Positions 37,232 to 51,420 of a stretch of DNA of 64,000 nucleotides are shown one piece after another. Within the stretch, counting starts at the first letter, position 1, and each line of letters starts with the position of its first letter. Location of the stretch: assembly GCA_008360975.2 (NCBI GenBank), contig CM039189.1:11102056-11166055 (forward strand). Reading direction: 5' to 3'. The position numbers and the translations under genes are program-made. The notes under the pieces are model-generated. The model had not been told where the DNA came from and ran no database searches. It was given only the letters and a program-made list of their open reading frames with translations. Source of the stretch: Lichenostomus cassidix (Eukaryota > Chordata > Aves > Passeriformes > Meliphagidae).

Positions 37232-40200
37232 ACATCATTATATTTTGTGACTGGAAAAAACTGATGAGAAAAACAACACCAAATTTTAAAAACTACATTT
37301 TCTATCATTTACAAAAGTACTTTATGATGCCCTCAGATACGGTGTATTTCAGGATGTTATGAAATTTCATGTGGCTAAAGAGCAATTTAATTTCTGAAAA
37401 GAAAAGAGAGACAACCCTACTGTTTGTGTGGACTGCCAGATTACATTTGAAGGTCCTGAGTACCATTCCTGACTCTGCAGTAGTTCACTAGATGAAAAAA
37501 AAGCCTGAAAATACTCTGGTTTAATGGTTTGCCAGTAAAAGATCTGTACCATCTATAACCAAATCAAGACTGTGTTTGGTGATTTCTTGGAGTGTGTCAG
37601 AGAAACAGGAGACTGTGTCATTCTTAATACATTACATGACTCATACACACAGCAAGATTCTGCTACTCAACTTCTTTAATCAAACTTAGTATAAGAAGAA
37701 ATCTTAGGGACTGAACTTCAAAGCACCTACATGCACCAAGTAGCACAACGTGCTGGCAGGAATACCTCTGCTGCTCTATGACATACTTGGTTTGTTTGGC
37801 AAAAGTGTGCAGTAATAGCTCTTTTTCTTTTGGTCCTTTTCAGCACTAAGTTTTCTACCAGGTAGCATTCAATTTAAAGAAAACCCAAAAGATTTAAATA
37901 ATCTCTAACTTAGCAGTAAGAGAAATTAAGTCTATATACTGTTTACAGTTTAGGGAAAAAAGCTAATTCTTACTTGCTGGATGACATCCAGCCATGATTC
38001 CACTTGAGACCACTTCCATTACAGTTATAAAATGTAGCAAACCACCTCTAGGTTAAACAATTCACAAACACATGTTTAATACAGGAAAGAAACGGAAAAA
38101 ACCCAAACACAGTAGACTACATCAATTTCTAACTCCCATACATCCCAAGTGCCCTAAATGAAGAAAGGCTGGTTCAGCAAAAGGGGTACAGCACACCCGG
38201 GTTTAGCTCTGCCTGAGCCCCAGTAAAGACTTTAGGTGAGCTGGTGAGGAAGAAGATGTCAACATATTTCCATGACCTGCATCAGAAACAGCTTTTCTCA
38301 CCTGTAGTCTGGACCAGACAGATGTGAGCACTGGCAGAACAGGCTGCTGTTCTCCAGAGACTCCAAAGTGGCCACAAGAAGTGGTCAGGGGACAACACTG
38401 TCTTCATGGCTCAGAACTGCAGTGGGAAAGCCTGACCAGGCAGGTGTCCTAGGGCAAGCTGACATGTCACAAGGCTTTTTGATGGGAAGCCAAGTGATGT
38501 ATTTTGTTAAAATAAAACTGGACTCTGAAGTGAGTGTACTTTTTAATATTTGGTATGAAGATCTCAATTTTCAATCATCCTGACAAAATCCATTTTTGAC
38601 AAAGAAAAGCATCCCTGCATGAGCAGACCTGTGTCTGTGCTAGCAGGTGCAGCAGAATTTGGACCTTTCAGTGAAAGGTTGTATTTTATCTCTGACATCA
38701 GCCAGCTGAATACCATGACCAGAGTTCTAAAAAGCAAGCTATGCTTCAAAGTTATTTTCAAACACAGCTACATGAATGGATTTTCAAAGAATGTATAAAT
38801 AGCTGTGTCTAAAACTTTACACATCGAATCTGACACATCTAAGTATTACAAGTTGCTTTTGAACCTCTTAGTCTGTAAAGACACAGTAAAATGCAAGTAT
38901 CACTTATCAAAGTACTTTAAAATTCCTAATAAATTAACATTCATAAACAAAACCTACTGTCTGCATCAAAAATAAAAATAAAAATCTGGGTTACTGTTGT
39001 GCTGTAAAACACCTAGCAGATTTAACCAAAGTTCTGAACACTAATGGCTTTATAAAACATTTATAGGAACCAAGACTCCACCATCAGGACAGAAGCAGGC
39101 TGGGAGTGAGGGTAACTCCTGAAATGTATAAAGTGCCAAAGGGCAGCTACAAGGCAATGGGCGAGGCACCAGTGTGATCCCTGAATTTTAAAGTTATGTT
39201 TTCAAGACTCTATCAGCATGTGATGGGTTGCTTTTCATACTGAGCATTTCACAAAGATCGTAAGCCACATAAAACCACTTTAATTTAATGTTTGTGAAAA
39301 CATTTTAAGTCTGAGAGCTAAAATTGTTGTGTTATAGATAATAAAAAGACACTTCAAAAAAAAATCTATACAACATAGTGTGTTCTATTTTCTTAATACT
39401 GTTTCAACAATTTCTGGCAAATGCTACTAAAGAAAACCTCTGTCAATTAAATCAGCATGAAACCAGAATAACATCAACAAATGCAATAAACTAACAGCCC
39501 TCTACAACGTGAGAATGAGGCTCTGAGAATGAACAAAAAATTGATCTTTAAAGCAAAAGGGTTTTATTTGGGGGAAGGGTTTCAAACTTGTTAGAGAAAC
39601 ACAGATATTATGGAAACAAAGGCTTTCCTGCAAGACTTACTGCAGAACCGCAACCCTGCAGTATCCTTTGATGGCCATCAGTTTGTGCATTCATAATTCA
39701 GGAGATCCTCCTTCCATCATCTTTCTTAAATTGCCTATTTAATTTCTCTTATGGTGGACTGCAGTCAACACCCTCAAACCAGACTGGATGTAGCAGCTCC
39801 CTAATGCTCTGTGAGTGTGAACTGAGCAAAGCTCATGGTGCTCCCACCACCTGCTCGACTGGAACCTGGGACAGAGACATTTCCTCAACAGGGTTAGCAT
39901 GATTTCCCAGTAATCTCCTCAAATTATGGAAGGCATTTTCCCCTGAGGCTTCTTATGGAGAGGCAACAGAAAAGCCCAGGTTAAAACTTCTACAAACCAA
40001 ACAAACTTAACACATATCTCCAAAAGGAAATTCGATCTAATTTAATTCGATATTACATGTAACATTCCCCCCATGACAAAATACCTAAGAAACTCCTTGT
40101 TTTTAAGTAAATCTGCAACTGTAAACCATGTCAGATTTCAAGTAAATTGTGCAATTTCCACTACAGGCTGCAAGTCCCTTTCCTGAAATACCATCCTGGT

Positions 40201-43200
40201 TTAACAGCATGTTCATTTATCTGCTTAATGGTTTGAAATGGACTAAAATAAGTAGGCAAGTTGATTGTGGTCTAAATTTGCTGTTTCATTTTGTTTTCAA
40301 TTATAACACCATCAGGAGATCTGGTGTTTATCTGCTGAAATGTGCCTTTCATCAATAAAACATTCTTCCGTCAGTAAGACACCTGTAACAATTTAAGTCT
40401 CTTCAGTATCCTAAATCCTGGTTAGACAAAATATGTTAACACACAGTGACACTCCAAGCACAAGCACTGGCACTGAAGTTAGGTACTTCTATTAAAATGA
40501 CCTGCTGAACTGCAAGGCCAGCAAAGAGTATCATTTATGATAAATGGAAACAATCTTCTCAAATACAGTTTGTCCTGTTCTTCAACCAGACCTGTTTTGA
40601 CTAAAGACAAGTGCACAATCACAGTAATCTCTCTTTTTTCTCCCCTTTCTGGTTTGGGTTTTTTTTGGCCTTATTCTAAGCAGCATAAACTTACTCTTAA
40701 GTAGCAGCATTGTATGCATGGCTGTACAGAGAGAATCTCATTTAAAAGGTTGTCTCATGGGGGCATTGCTCTGAAAGCTCAACTTTTACATGTTTATATT
40801 AATGACTGCATTCCTTTACCAAGCACTAGTGGCTTTTTATTTCAGTTAAAACCAAAAGGAGCATTTTAGTAGTGCTCAGGAGAATAAATTTAAGGTGAAA
40901 CTTGGACACTACAAGTCCAAACAAGTGGCTAACAAGTGTAATTAAAAGGTACTTTATACATTATACTGATTTAGGATACCTGCCCACCACTGTGAAATTT
41001 TAGTGTACATTTATGCTATAAATATACAGCACTGATGCTATTATGTATGTCTAGGGGTAAAAAAATACATGGGTTAACAAGAGAGAAATCTTACAGGTGA
41101 TACAGAACCAACAACAAATGCACAAACACCCTGATTATCTATTTGGATACAGCATCATAACACCACAAACACTAATCACCATTTTTACTCCTGTAATTTT
41201 TTAGTTTCTCATAATTTCCTTCCTTTTTCTTAAAGGAAAAAAAAACACCTTGTTCATATAAACATGGCCCCTGCACAGCTTGTCCCAGTTGTGCCAGGTC
41301 CCTCAGAAAGGGCACAACAGGATCTCTGCAGAGCTAATTCAGCAGGACACTGGAGCAGTGATGCTCAGCTGGTTACAGCTCCTGCAGGCTCAGACAGGGC
41401 ATCAGCCTCACACAGAGCCAGGGCTTGGTGCCAAACTCCCTCTCACCACAGCTAATAATGGTCCTTTTATTCAGCTTCTTGACATCCAAGATGTTTGCAG
41501 TTCTGTTGGGTCTGTTCTGCTGCCTTGTGCACACCCCAGCTCTGTACTACTGGCAAGTTGAGCAAACAGATAAGAGCACATCAAACCAGCTTTTTGCTTT
41601 TCCACAGTGCAATATTCTATTGCAATGTAACACACAGTAGCCAAATGAACCCTCCATGGTTATTACCCACCTAATGCTGTAAAAATATTGCTATGACATT
41701 TCGTCTGCTCGACCATTTTAAAGGTTAATTCTGTTTCCTATTTGAGATTTTCCTCTAGGTGAGCCATTCCATGCACTTTCTATTTACTGATTCCAAACAA
41801 CTCCCAAACTGTTTCATTGCTCACTCTCACTGTTAAGAACATATTGACTGGCTGCCTGCTCTGCTGTTTAATTCATTTATGCTGAGAGTCAGGCATGAAG
41901 ACAGAATTTTAAATGTGACATTTGCAGGCTGTTGGGTCATTTGAAGCTCTGACAACACCAGGGAGTTCCTGACATACAAACTGGTCCTGATTTCCAATCT
42001 TCCATGTTCTGAACACATCAGAAATTCTTCCCGAAGGTGCAGATTTCAGCCAAAAGTTTTAAAATCCCTTGTGTTTACAACTTGCAGGAAAGGCTTGTAC
42101 ACTTTAAGCTTTTAAAATAAAGCTCATGTTTCCTTCAAGGTAAAACTAGCACTGCCTGCAGCATGAGACTCAATGCCTTAAAAACACTTATTGACAAAGG
42201 TATTTGGGAAGATCTACGGTAATAATTAATACACAAAAAGTTGTTTACAAAATTCTATTAAGGGACTTAGTGGACTTTTATTTGTTCCTGTTGATCTTCA
42301 AGCACTTAAAAACAGCTCAGTCTGAATTCACAGCTTTATCTAACACTGCCTGTCTGGCTTAGTGCTACTCTGACCAGTAGCAAGTCCCAGTTTTCAGTCT
42401 GGAAGTTTTCCTTATCCCAAGGCAGTGGATGGACTGCACCATTTTGTCTCCCATGATGAACTATCATTATCTTCCCCAAATTTCAGGCCAATTTTTCAGA
42501 GCATACTTGATTACCTGAAAGATTCCATAGGACCAAGATACCATTAGAAAAACAGTAATCTGACCTGTTTGGTCCTGATTTAAGAAAACTATAGTTACTT
42601 GTCCCTGAAGCAGGACTCACATCTACAAAGTTTTAAAATTATTTATTTTATTCTGAGGAAATTCCAAGTGACTGCAACACAATAGGCCATTTTGCTTCCT
42701 TTAAGGCATCCCCAAGAAGGGGGATGCTAAGTCTCCACAGTCATGTTTGACTCAAGTTTTATGTATGTTATTTGGCCACAAGCTTTTCCACACAACAGGC
42801 AGGGCCCTCTGTGGCTGACAGCAAAGAATGAGGAGACAGGGGAATGCAGACTGGGGATCTGATCTAGCAGCAGGATGGACTGAAAATCAGACCTTGAACT
42901 TTGAGAGAAGTGCAAAAAGGGAATATAGAATCTTCTGCACAGAAAAGATCTCTTCCTCCTCCTTGCTGTACATTGGGGGAGACATTACAATAAAAACTTC
43001 TGTTCAATCCCAGTGTGAATGGCCACATCAGCCCTCATTTATTTACTTAAATCAATAGCAGAGCATTGCATTTAAATAAAGACAAAGTTAGAAAGCACAA
43101 TCTAGGAAAATACAAACCTTTTTTTTAAATTGTGCAAAACAAAAAGCAAACAAAAAACCCTATTCAAAGCAGAAAGTATGATGACACTGCTATAGTTAGA

Positions 43201-43626
43201 AATAAAAGTGGTGCTAATTCAGAACTGCATTAAGAGGAGAGATTGTTTTCCCTGATCAACTCTTCATGACCTTTATTCCACAATAATGATTCCATGCTTT
43301 GGCTGTTTTTTCAGGAAGGGAAATATGATTTAGGTCAAGATGCAAATTTGGAGAAATTAATGAATTTATTTTCTTTTCTATCAGCAGACAGACAACAATT
43401 TTAACAAGTAGCTCTGAAGTGTTAACCGTGTCATACAGCAAGAATCTTTTCATTGCCATGTTCAGAAAAAGACTTTTATAATTTAATAGTTGTCATCTGA
43501 ACAAGAGTATCTTGTTTATACATACTTCCAGCATAAGGACATTAATTCTGTGTGACCTAGAAAAGCACTTTAAGTATTACAGATGTTCTTTATTTTCAAA
43601 GGAATTTTTAAAATAGAAAGACATAC

Positions 43627-43702
43627 CTGATGTATTATCTGAGCTACAGGAAGTTGTTCAGCATATTTTAGTGGTTCTGTTGCCAACTCCTCCTCTGGAA
43701 AC
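43627..43702 (-). CDS. PIGK: PIGK penultimate coding exon
   Basis: Exon of 76 bases on the - strand. One base completes the previous codon, then 25 codons end in AQIIHQ before donor GTATGT. The acceptor is TTTCTTCCCAG. The C-terminal two thirds (EPLKYAEQLPVAQIIHQ) are identical to the mammalian PIGK segment as I recall it. The first part (FPEEELAT) has drifted, matching the variable acidic linker between the luminal protease domain and the membrane helix. Size and phase agree with the human exon encoding the same residues. This exon and the terminal exon give 63 residues, about one sixth of a protein of roughly 395 residues. Confidence 0.97.
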
Positions 43703-46700
43703 CTGGGAAGAAATTAAGTTCACATTTGTCAAAGTTAGTACAATGTTTACCAAATTAAGTTAATGAAATTAAGTGTTTTGGGGATATTGTTTTGCTTAAG
43801 ATGAAGAAAAAGTGTATTTTATGACAGTAGTGGAATATATGTCTTATAAAGTTAAGTGAAAGAACAAATTTATAGTAAACATAAATGTGCACAACATTGT
43901 GGGCTTTTTTCCTCGGACATAAAGCACAAGTTTTAGCAGCAGAAACCTAAGAAAACCTTTCCATTTACTTTTAGGTGAACAAGGACTGGTGAAAGTTGGA
44001 TTGAAATCCCCATGGAAAAGAAGTCTTACGCATTTACAGAGCAGATTCAGCACTGCTAACAATACAAGCTTCTCCACTCAATCCTGCCAACATAATTCAA
44101 ATACGACCATCTCAAAAGGCAGGAGGGATTATTCACTATTTCCCATTTTTGCTGCAAGTGCACATCAGTGTTTGGATGTGGTAGAAGTTCAACACCACAA
44201 ATATTCATGCATTTGCCAGCAGAGCAGTGTGTGCTCCTGGCTGCCAAAAAGCTAGTGTGAAAAAAGAGTGAATACTTCACAAAGAATATACATCATAACC
44301 CTTTAAACTTCGAATAAACTGTAGTTGCAGCTGAAAAATCAGAATCCATAAGCAGTCTCTTAAAAGAATATTTAAATGATAGTAAATTAATATGAAAGCA
44401 TGTTTTAAACCCTTCAACCATAGTGCCTTCATCTACAGGAACTGCACAGCATGTGCTACATTTTCAAAGTATCACTCAAGTTTTTCATCAGCCATTCCTC
44501 TATCTTTCTGAGGAGTTCTGAATATAGGAATTTCAGCACTATGACAAGAAATGAAGGGGAAAAAAAAGATCCTGACAAAAACAAGGCCTTTCTCTAAAGC
44601 TGATGCAAAATTATTTTTAGACAAAAACTGTGGACAAGACATTATTTTCCAGGCTCAAACAAGTACCTTATATCAATTCTAGTCAAAAAGGATCCATGCC
44701 TGCTGGGTTAATTTACCTGCAGACCAGCTGCCAGGAAAGAGCCAGAAACTGCAAGCTTAGTCTCTGCACTGGGAGTCAACAGGCTGTGGTGAAAGAGAGG
44801 ACAGTAAGTGCACATCTCTTCCCTTTTCCACTACTGAATTTCTGCTGTGGTTTGAAAGGCTTTAAGCTCCAAATAAGAGTCTGAATATCCAGAAATTTGT
44901 AATGAACAGAATATGAAAGTATGGAAGTCTTCCTGTATAAGAAACTTAAAAGCAGAGAACAAAAGAAACACAGCAATATTTCAAAGATCATAGTGACAGC
45001 CTGCCTAGAACCGTTTAATGTGCTTAAGAAAAATTAAATAAGCAGGCTCTGAACTACTGAAGCTGGTCTACAGATAGAGCTCATTTACTGATATGGTTTT
45101 TAGAGGTTTTGGATTATTATGACAATGATGAATTCATACTTTTAACATGTAATTTACTGCTGTTATAGTCCAACACAACCATCAGAGCTTAGAGGGGGCT
45201 CAGCAACTCCACTACGGTGTGCAAAAGGAATCTTTCCACTCAATTCTTTCCTTCTTTCTATCATTGGTCCTGATTGGCAAACATACCACAGTCAGTGTGA
45301 ATTGGAGATTACTTCTGTTCTACTGGGAGCCTGTTAGCTGACACAACACCTTGATTTATGGATACCAGCTACAGAAACCCATTTTTTAGCCATAGTTCTA
45401 GATATGAAAAAACTGTACACACAACACAATATTCATCAATATCTTGAACGCTTATCTCTACAGTCTTTACAGGGACACTGCAAAATCTGGGGGGAAAAAA
45501 AGAGTATCTCAAATCCCAAAATTAAACACTTGAAGCTGAAAGTAACAGCTAAAATTACTATAAAATGAATGTTAGCAGAAATGAAAAAAAAAAAAAAGAG
45601 GCTTGTCTGTCTGTTCTGTCAAGGACCTTGCACATCTGGCGATGTCTAGACAGAATCAGCATTCCCTTGCATAGTCAAACACCTCCTTGTCAACTGCAGG
45701 GAAAAAAAGACCTTCTTCAAATGACAAAGAATTAAAAAAGATAAAGGAAAATTATCAAGATAATTTTAAGCCTTAGGAAGCTTAACTGAAAAAAAATAGG
45801 AAGGGGAGAGTAGTACAAACATGCATTCTAAAGTAATTAGATTAAAATTGAAATTACGCTGATAGGAGCCTTTCAACATCAAGAAAAACATTTTGGTTTT
45901 TTTCTAATTTAGTTTCTGAAAAAAAATCAAGGCACTTCAACTACACTATACTTTATATATAAATAAATTGTAAAATATAGATTAGGTAGGTGGACATTCT
46001 AATGTATTTACATACACGTCTCCATTTATATACATACACTTTAAAATGTTTACACACACGAAGATATTTTGGAAGAGAAGTTCAGAACTGTTTTCTCAAA
46101 ACTTTTGCTGCAATGCCATGAACTTTTTGCATATGTACTCAGTGATTTACTAACTGTCAAGTCTACAAAAGAGTTTTGATTCTTTTCTCCTGCAGATAAG
46201 CCTAAGATGGCCAGCAAGTGGGCACAGAGGATGTATTTTAACCAGTCATTTATGTAAGAACAGGGACAGCTCATAGCCAGTAAGATCAAACCACGTGACA
46301 CAGCTCACAAATGGCTGAATTCTCTCCCCCAAAGCAGGGGCTGCATCCAAAACTGGCTCCTCGAGGCAGTGTTAAGCCTTGAACCACACACAAACATTCT
46401 CCAGCTGGGATGAGCCACAAGGGTAACAGGGGCCACACTGACAATGACACATCCTGTGACTGCAAGACAAGACATCAGCCTGATTCACAAGCACAGATGC
46501 AACCTCATCCTGTCTTTAAGGAAGTTTTATCTTGGTTTTCTTAGTCAGTTTTGCTATGGATCAAAGAAAGCCACAATGAGGGCAGTTTGTACCAAGGAGA
46601 AAGAAACCTGCTGCAAAAACTGCTCCTTCATTTTAGCCCTAGGAATAGCGGCACTGAGCCTCCTACACTGGCAGAATGACCTGTAAAAGGCAATCCTCTT

Positions 46701-49700
46701 CAAAAAAGCATAAGGGATAGAAAGGCCCAGAGAGAAAGTCAGCACAGAAGAGGATGTTCTACTTCCTTCTCTTTTGCAGGGTGGAAGAAAAGAACATATC
46801 AGAATAAAGATTATCTCCATCACAATTCTTCTGACCTTGTCTCTCCCTTTCACAGAGGGACACAAGTAAATTGGTTACTCCTTCCAGAGATAATTTCCAG
46901 ATGCCTGGGGAGGCATTCACTTCTGCTCAAAACTAGTTATGTCAGGAAAAAAATCCAAATACAAAGACCATCTCAGCTGATAGAATTTGTGCTCAAATCA
47001 TGTGTGGCAATTTAAGGCTGTAATTTCACAAAATTAGTTGGCCTCACTGTGTTTAGTTTGTTCATATTTGACACTTAAACCTTTATAAAATTAAGGGCTA
47101 ATTTGTTATAATACAGTTTTCTTTGTATGTTTAATTTCTTTCAAAACAATTCTATTACAGAAACAAAGGTAATTTCTCATGAATTAATTTTCCAGTGAGA
47201 AACAGTCCTTTCTGTCTCAATTGAGCATGACAGCAGAGTGCTGCCAACAGTGGCAAAGCAAGCTAACACAGTGGCATATCAGCATATACAGCATCATGCC
47301 TGACAGCTGGTAATGCAAAGCATAAGGAGATCTTGATTTTCAGGGAGAAGACTAGAAAGAAATGTAAAATCAGAGAGAAGTGAGAAGCAGTAAGAGATAG
47401 CAGAAGAGGAGGATCTCAAAAAATTCAATTTAAAAGTTATTTTTATACTGCCACTGTGAGTTCTCTTAGATGAAGGAAAGTGAGCATGAAACAGAAACTG
47501 TGGAAAGTGAATCAAAATCCAGTAAAATGTGTCAAGATACTTAGTGAAATATCCTATTTGTTATTTATATTTGCATGCTTGCTCTTGAGGGAGAAATCCT
47601 GTGAAAGTCAACGTGTGCTAAAGAAAAATAAATTCCAAGCGTGAGGAGCTGGCACATTCTGCCTTAAGTGCTAACCCAGCCTATGGTCTTCTACACAGAA
47701 TAGCTGCAGTGGCTTTAGGGCAGAGATGTATTTTACCTAGTGCAAGTATTCCAAAAATATGGGGGGGGAAATTACAATGTCTGATCACAAACTGGTTTGC
47801 TCATGGCAGAAATTGCTTTTTAAGACATTTAAGAGACAGAAAACTCTAGGTAATGTAAAACCTGGCTCTCTGGGTAAATAGAAATAAATATTCAGTAATT
47901 ATAACAGGCAATAGGAGTAGGCTAATATTTCTTCCTTCTTATATGGTCTCTAGACTTGATGGTTTGGACAGCTCACAGAATTTCATGCCTATGACCCACG
48001 TACAGTAATACTGCAGCTCTTTTGAACCTGTTATTCCTTGATGGTAAGTCCTAATAAATAACCACCTCTCCTGGAAATTATACAAACTGCAAGTCAGAGT
48101 GTGAATAGGGTACAAAAGGCTAGCAGAGACAAAAATGCATTGGAAGAATGGGTTTGAGGATCATCATCTTTCTTTCCTATAGACACAAATGATTTGTACT
48201 GCTCAAGTGCTGCCTTGCTTGTTTGAGACATGACTTCTGAATAAAGTGAATGGAAATTCTGGATTGGGCTGTCCCACTTGTAGAAGTAGCTCTGAGCAGA
48301 AACATTGCAACTGCTTGGAGAGTCAGCACAAGACCAAGGGATGCAAACAACACAGCAGTGCCTAAATCTGATACCCAAGACTGAAAAGCTGAAATTATTA
48401 ATCTAGACCTGTGTATAGCACTGATAGCTTTATTGACTGTAAATACATGAACACACTTGCATCTGGCAATAAAAAGAAAACAAAATACCAGAGCTTTATG
48501 CACCACATCAGAAAAAGTTATTAGCTTTCCTATTAAAGAGAGGCTGAAATGGGCTATGTCGGGTTTGAGTGAATAGTTTTTAAAATTGGCCGTTGAGAAA
48601 TTTATCTACCATATCCATAGTACAGAAGATTAAGAATTAGACCTTGGATTGATGCCAGGTACTTGATCTATCTGTTAAATCCTAACTTCACTCATATTTA
48701 AGAATAAGGTATGTTTAAACAACAGAAGCATGAAGGTACATGGAAAACACCAGTGCTTGAAAAGGTGAGATCATGCTTAACTCTGCTCTCCACCCAAAGC
48801 TGTGCTCATCAGTGCTTTTCTTATCTTTATAAGGGAATGCCAGATTTGCCTACACGTGTGTTTACCACATGGATGCTCACAAAGAAGAGAAACAAATACT
48901 TGAGAGCATCATCATTCCAGGGAACTTCCTCACGTCTTCTTCCTGGCACAATTTCTTTATGAGAGGGTCAACACTCAGTGCACGTTTTGTTGCTGCAAGC
49001 TTTGCTCAGCAGTGTGTGGATGTCTCCCCCTAAAGACCTAATAATGCAAACAACTCCCTTCACTCCCCTAGTTCTGAGCTTTGGTAAGCTGGGCAGCAGG
49101 GAGCTGACCTTGGGGGACCTCACAGGGCTGTCTCACAACATGAACACTCATCTTTGTCATTCATGGCTGTGGAGTCTGAACATATTTGCCACCTTTGGAA
49201 GGGAAAACCATTAGTGCACAGCCAAAGATGAGGAGAGGAGGGAGCTGTGGTGGAAATGTACAGGCATTTCACAGGTACAGCCAAGAACACCAAGATCCTC
49301 ATCTGCAAATGCTGTGACTTCCACTCGATGCTTGCAGCACCTACTGCAGCAGATGGCAGACTATCAAAGATAGCTTCAAAAGAAGATTGAACAAAAATGA
49401 ACAATAGAATATGGAGATAAAGGAAAAAAGTAAATTGACAGCAAAAATATCTTTGTTGCAATGAAAAACTAAATCAGTGTTAGGCACAATCAGTTTTATA
49501 ATTTTTTGATGAAGGAAGCTACTGACTCGCATTGTGAAGAAAATTTAACTACTTCAGCATGCTGGCCTTTGCAGAGATAGTCCTTTGCAATAGAGCAGGA
49601 AAACATCCTAGAGTTCAGAAATGTAAAACACTTTCTGTAATCTGTTAATTTCTTTTCAAATAAATGTGAAAGATTTTGACCCAAACTAGTCTTACAGACT

Positions 49701-49818
49701 TATTCCTGGAGTTTAAAAAATACCTCAAGTCTGTGAATGCACAGCACTTTCTGTTGGACCTGATCATAAAAATGTCTGCTGGTGTTCCCAGAGTCTGCCA
49801 GACACATTGAGTTATAAT

Positions 49819-49872
49819 CTTCATAACCTGTTATTATTATTATTATTACATGAATTATTACTTCATAACCTG
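49819..49872. repeat. (TTA)6 microsatellite between 12-bp direct repeats
   Basis: CTTCATAACCTG occurs at 49819-49830 and again at 49861-49872. Between them lie six TTA units (49831-49848) and a short TTA-rich spacer. Confidence 0.85.
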
Positions 49873-51420
49873 GATAAAAATTGACTGCAACAAATATTTC
49901 CTCTGTCTTTCTGTGATCCACACAATTTCTTATCTGAAGAATTTCAGGTGAATAACCTTTATTAAGCCACATATTCTGAACTATCCCAAGATCCCTTTTA
50001 AAAAGAGGTTATGGAAACCTATAGTGTATTCTAATACAGGTTGACCAATACTGTCTCTCTCCTCCTTTCTGGCCAATGACTTTTGTCAAAGAGTGTTGCT
50101 GAAGGGATTCTCTGTTCTGCCTGCTATTTTTATTCTGAGGCAAGACTTTGGGAAGGAATTAAAAAGAATAATAGCTTAAGTAAGCAGAACTGACTTTACT
50201 GCGACTGGAAGCCACATGACCTATGGGGCTTCATTTTGTTATCTCAACTATTCCACATTTTAGGTAAATTAGAAAATCTCTTTTGAATTAATTTAAAACT
50301 TCCACATGATGATGCTGCTGAAGCACAAAATGCTAATCAAAAGTTGGAGATAAAAAGACCCACTAAGTCTCTCCTCTATCACTGAAAATCACTATTTGAG
50401 TCCACAGCTAAAAGTAGGTGCTCATTACTTAATGCTAATTCATTCTCATAACAGGCAGGTTTTGTGGTGAAAAAAGAAAGAAAACAAGTGTCAAATTTCC
50501 CAAATTTGAGGCATGTTTATAAAGACAAGTCCAGCAATATCAGAGGAGCTTCTGCTAATGGTCCAAACCAGTCAGAATAGAAAACTGCCCACCTCACTGA
50601 GGAAATGTTTGATTCATTTTGAAGAGCACATGTGCTTTACCTAAGAACTAAAGCTGCAAATTTCCTCCTTGAATCCAGTCCCTCCTAAAATGTTTCCAAG
50701 AGTGGTTAAAAAACACACAAGTTATTATCGCCCTATGTCTGGAAACCCATGACTGAATTTCACAGGAATCTCAAAGAAAAAAGCCCAAATACTCCCATGT
50801 CAGCACATCACACATGTGGTGTAAATACTGCTACCAGTACATGTTGAAATTATACTTTCAGCTGGATAAAGCAAGCTTGTTCATTTTCCACAACTGAAAG
50901 TTTATCCACAGTGCCTGAGCTTTATGTAGACCAATTCAACACCACCTGCCAGTGCACTGCAAGTCAGAAAAATCAGTAGGAAGATGTTTTTAAATAAAGA
51001 ATTAACCTGGGAATGTGCCAGGATAGCAGTTCCATTATTTAGTGGCCACAATTAATCTTTATAGTGAAGTTCATTTGGTGTTTAATACTACTGTTCTTTC
51101 CTGCACATATTCAAACTAAACAATGTATCTCCATTGGTTTGTATTGTTACACTTTTCAACAAGCACCTTCTAAAAACCCCATAAAACACATATTTTAAGT
51201 CCCAATATTCTACACCTACAGTACATATTTCTATTTTTTCAGCTCATGAGTCACACAATGTACCATCCAGCTAAAATTTCTCATGAGACTGCTTAGCTGA
51301 GTGCAAGAATCTGTCAAGGTAGCAGTGTTCTCTGCCTGTTCTCTGCCCAAAACCATCCTCATTTCAAGCTTCCTATTTTGCTTTTTTGACTGTTTACTCC
51401 AATGAATCAAGGGAAGGAAC

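Larger units (their letters stand above)
21947..43626 (-). other. PIGK: PIGK last intron (21.7 kb)
   Basis: Donor GTATGT (43626-43621) and acceptor TTTTTTTCAG (ending at 21947) are canonical. The flanking exons join in phase 0 (IIHQ + KPKQ), exactly as in the known protein, so no coding exon is missing between them. The intron holds several GC-richer patches (about 24650-24990, 26500-26930, 41260-41560). It also has a 13-bp-stem inverted repeat at 26225-26256, a 14-bp tandem duplication at 24319-24346, microsatellites at 31892-31905 and 32827-32865, and a 21-bp tandem duplication at 37190-37231. No other gene is recognised on either strand. Confidence 0.92.
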
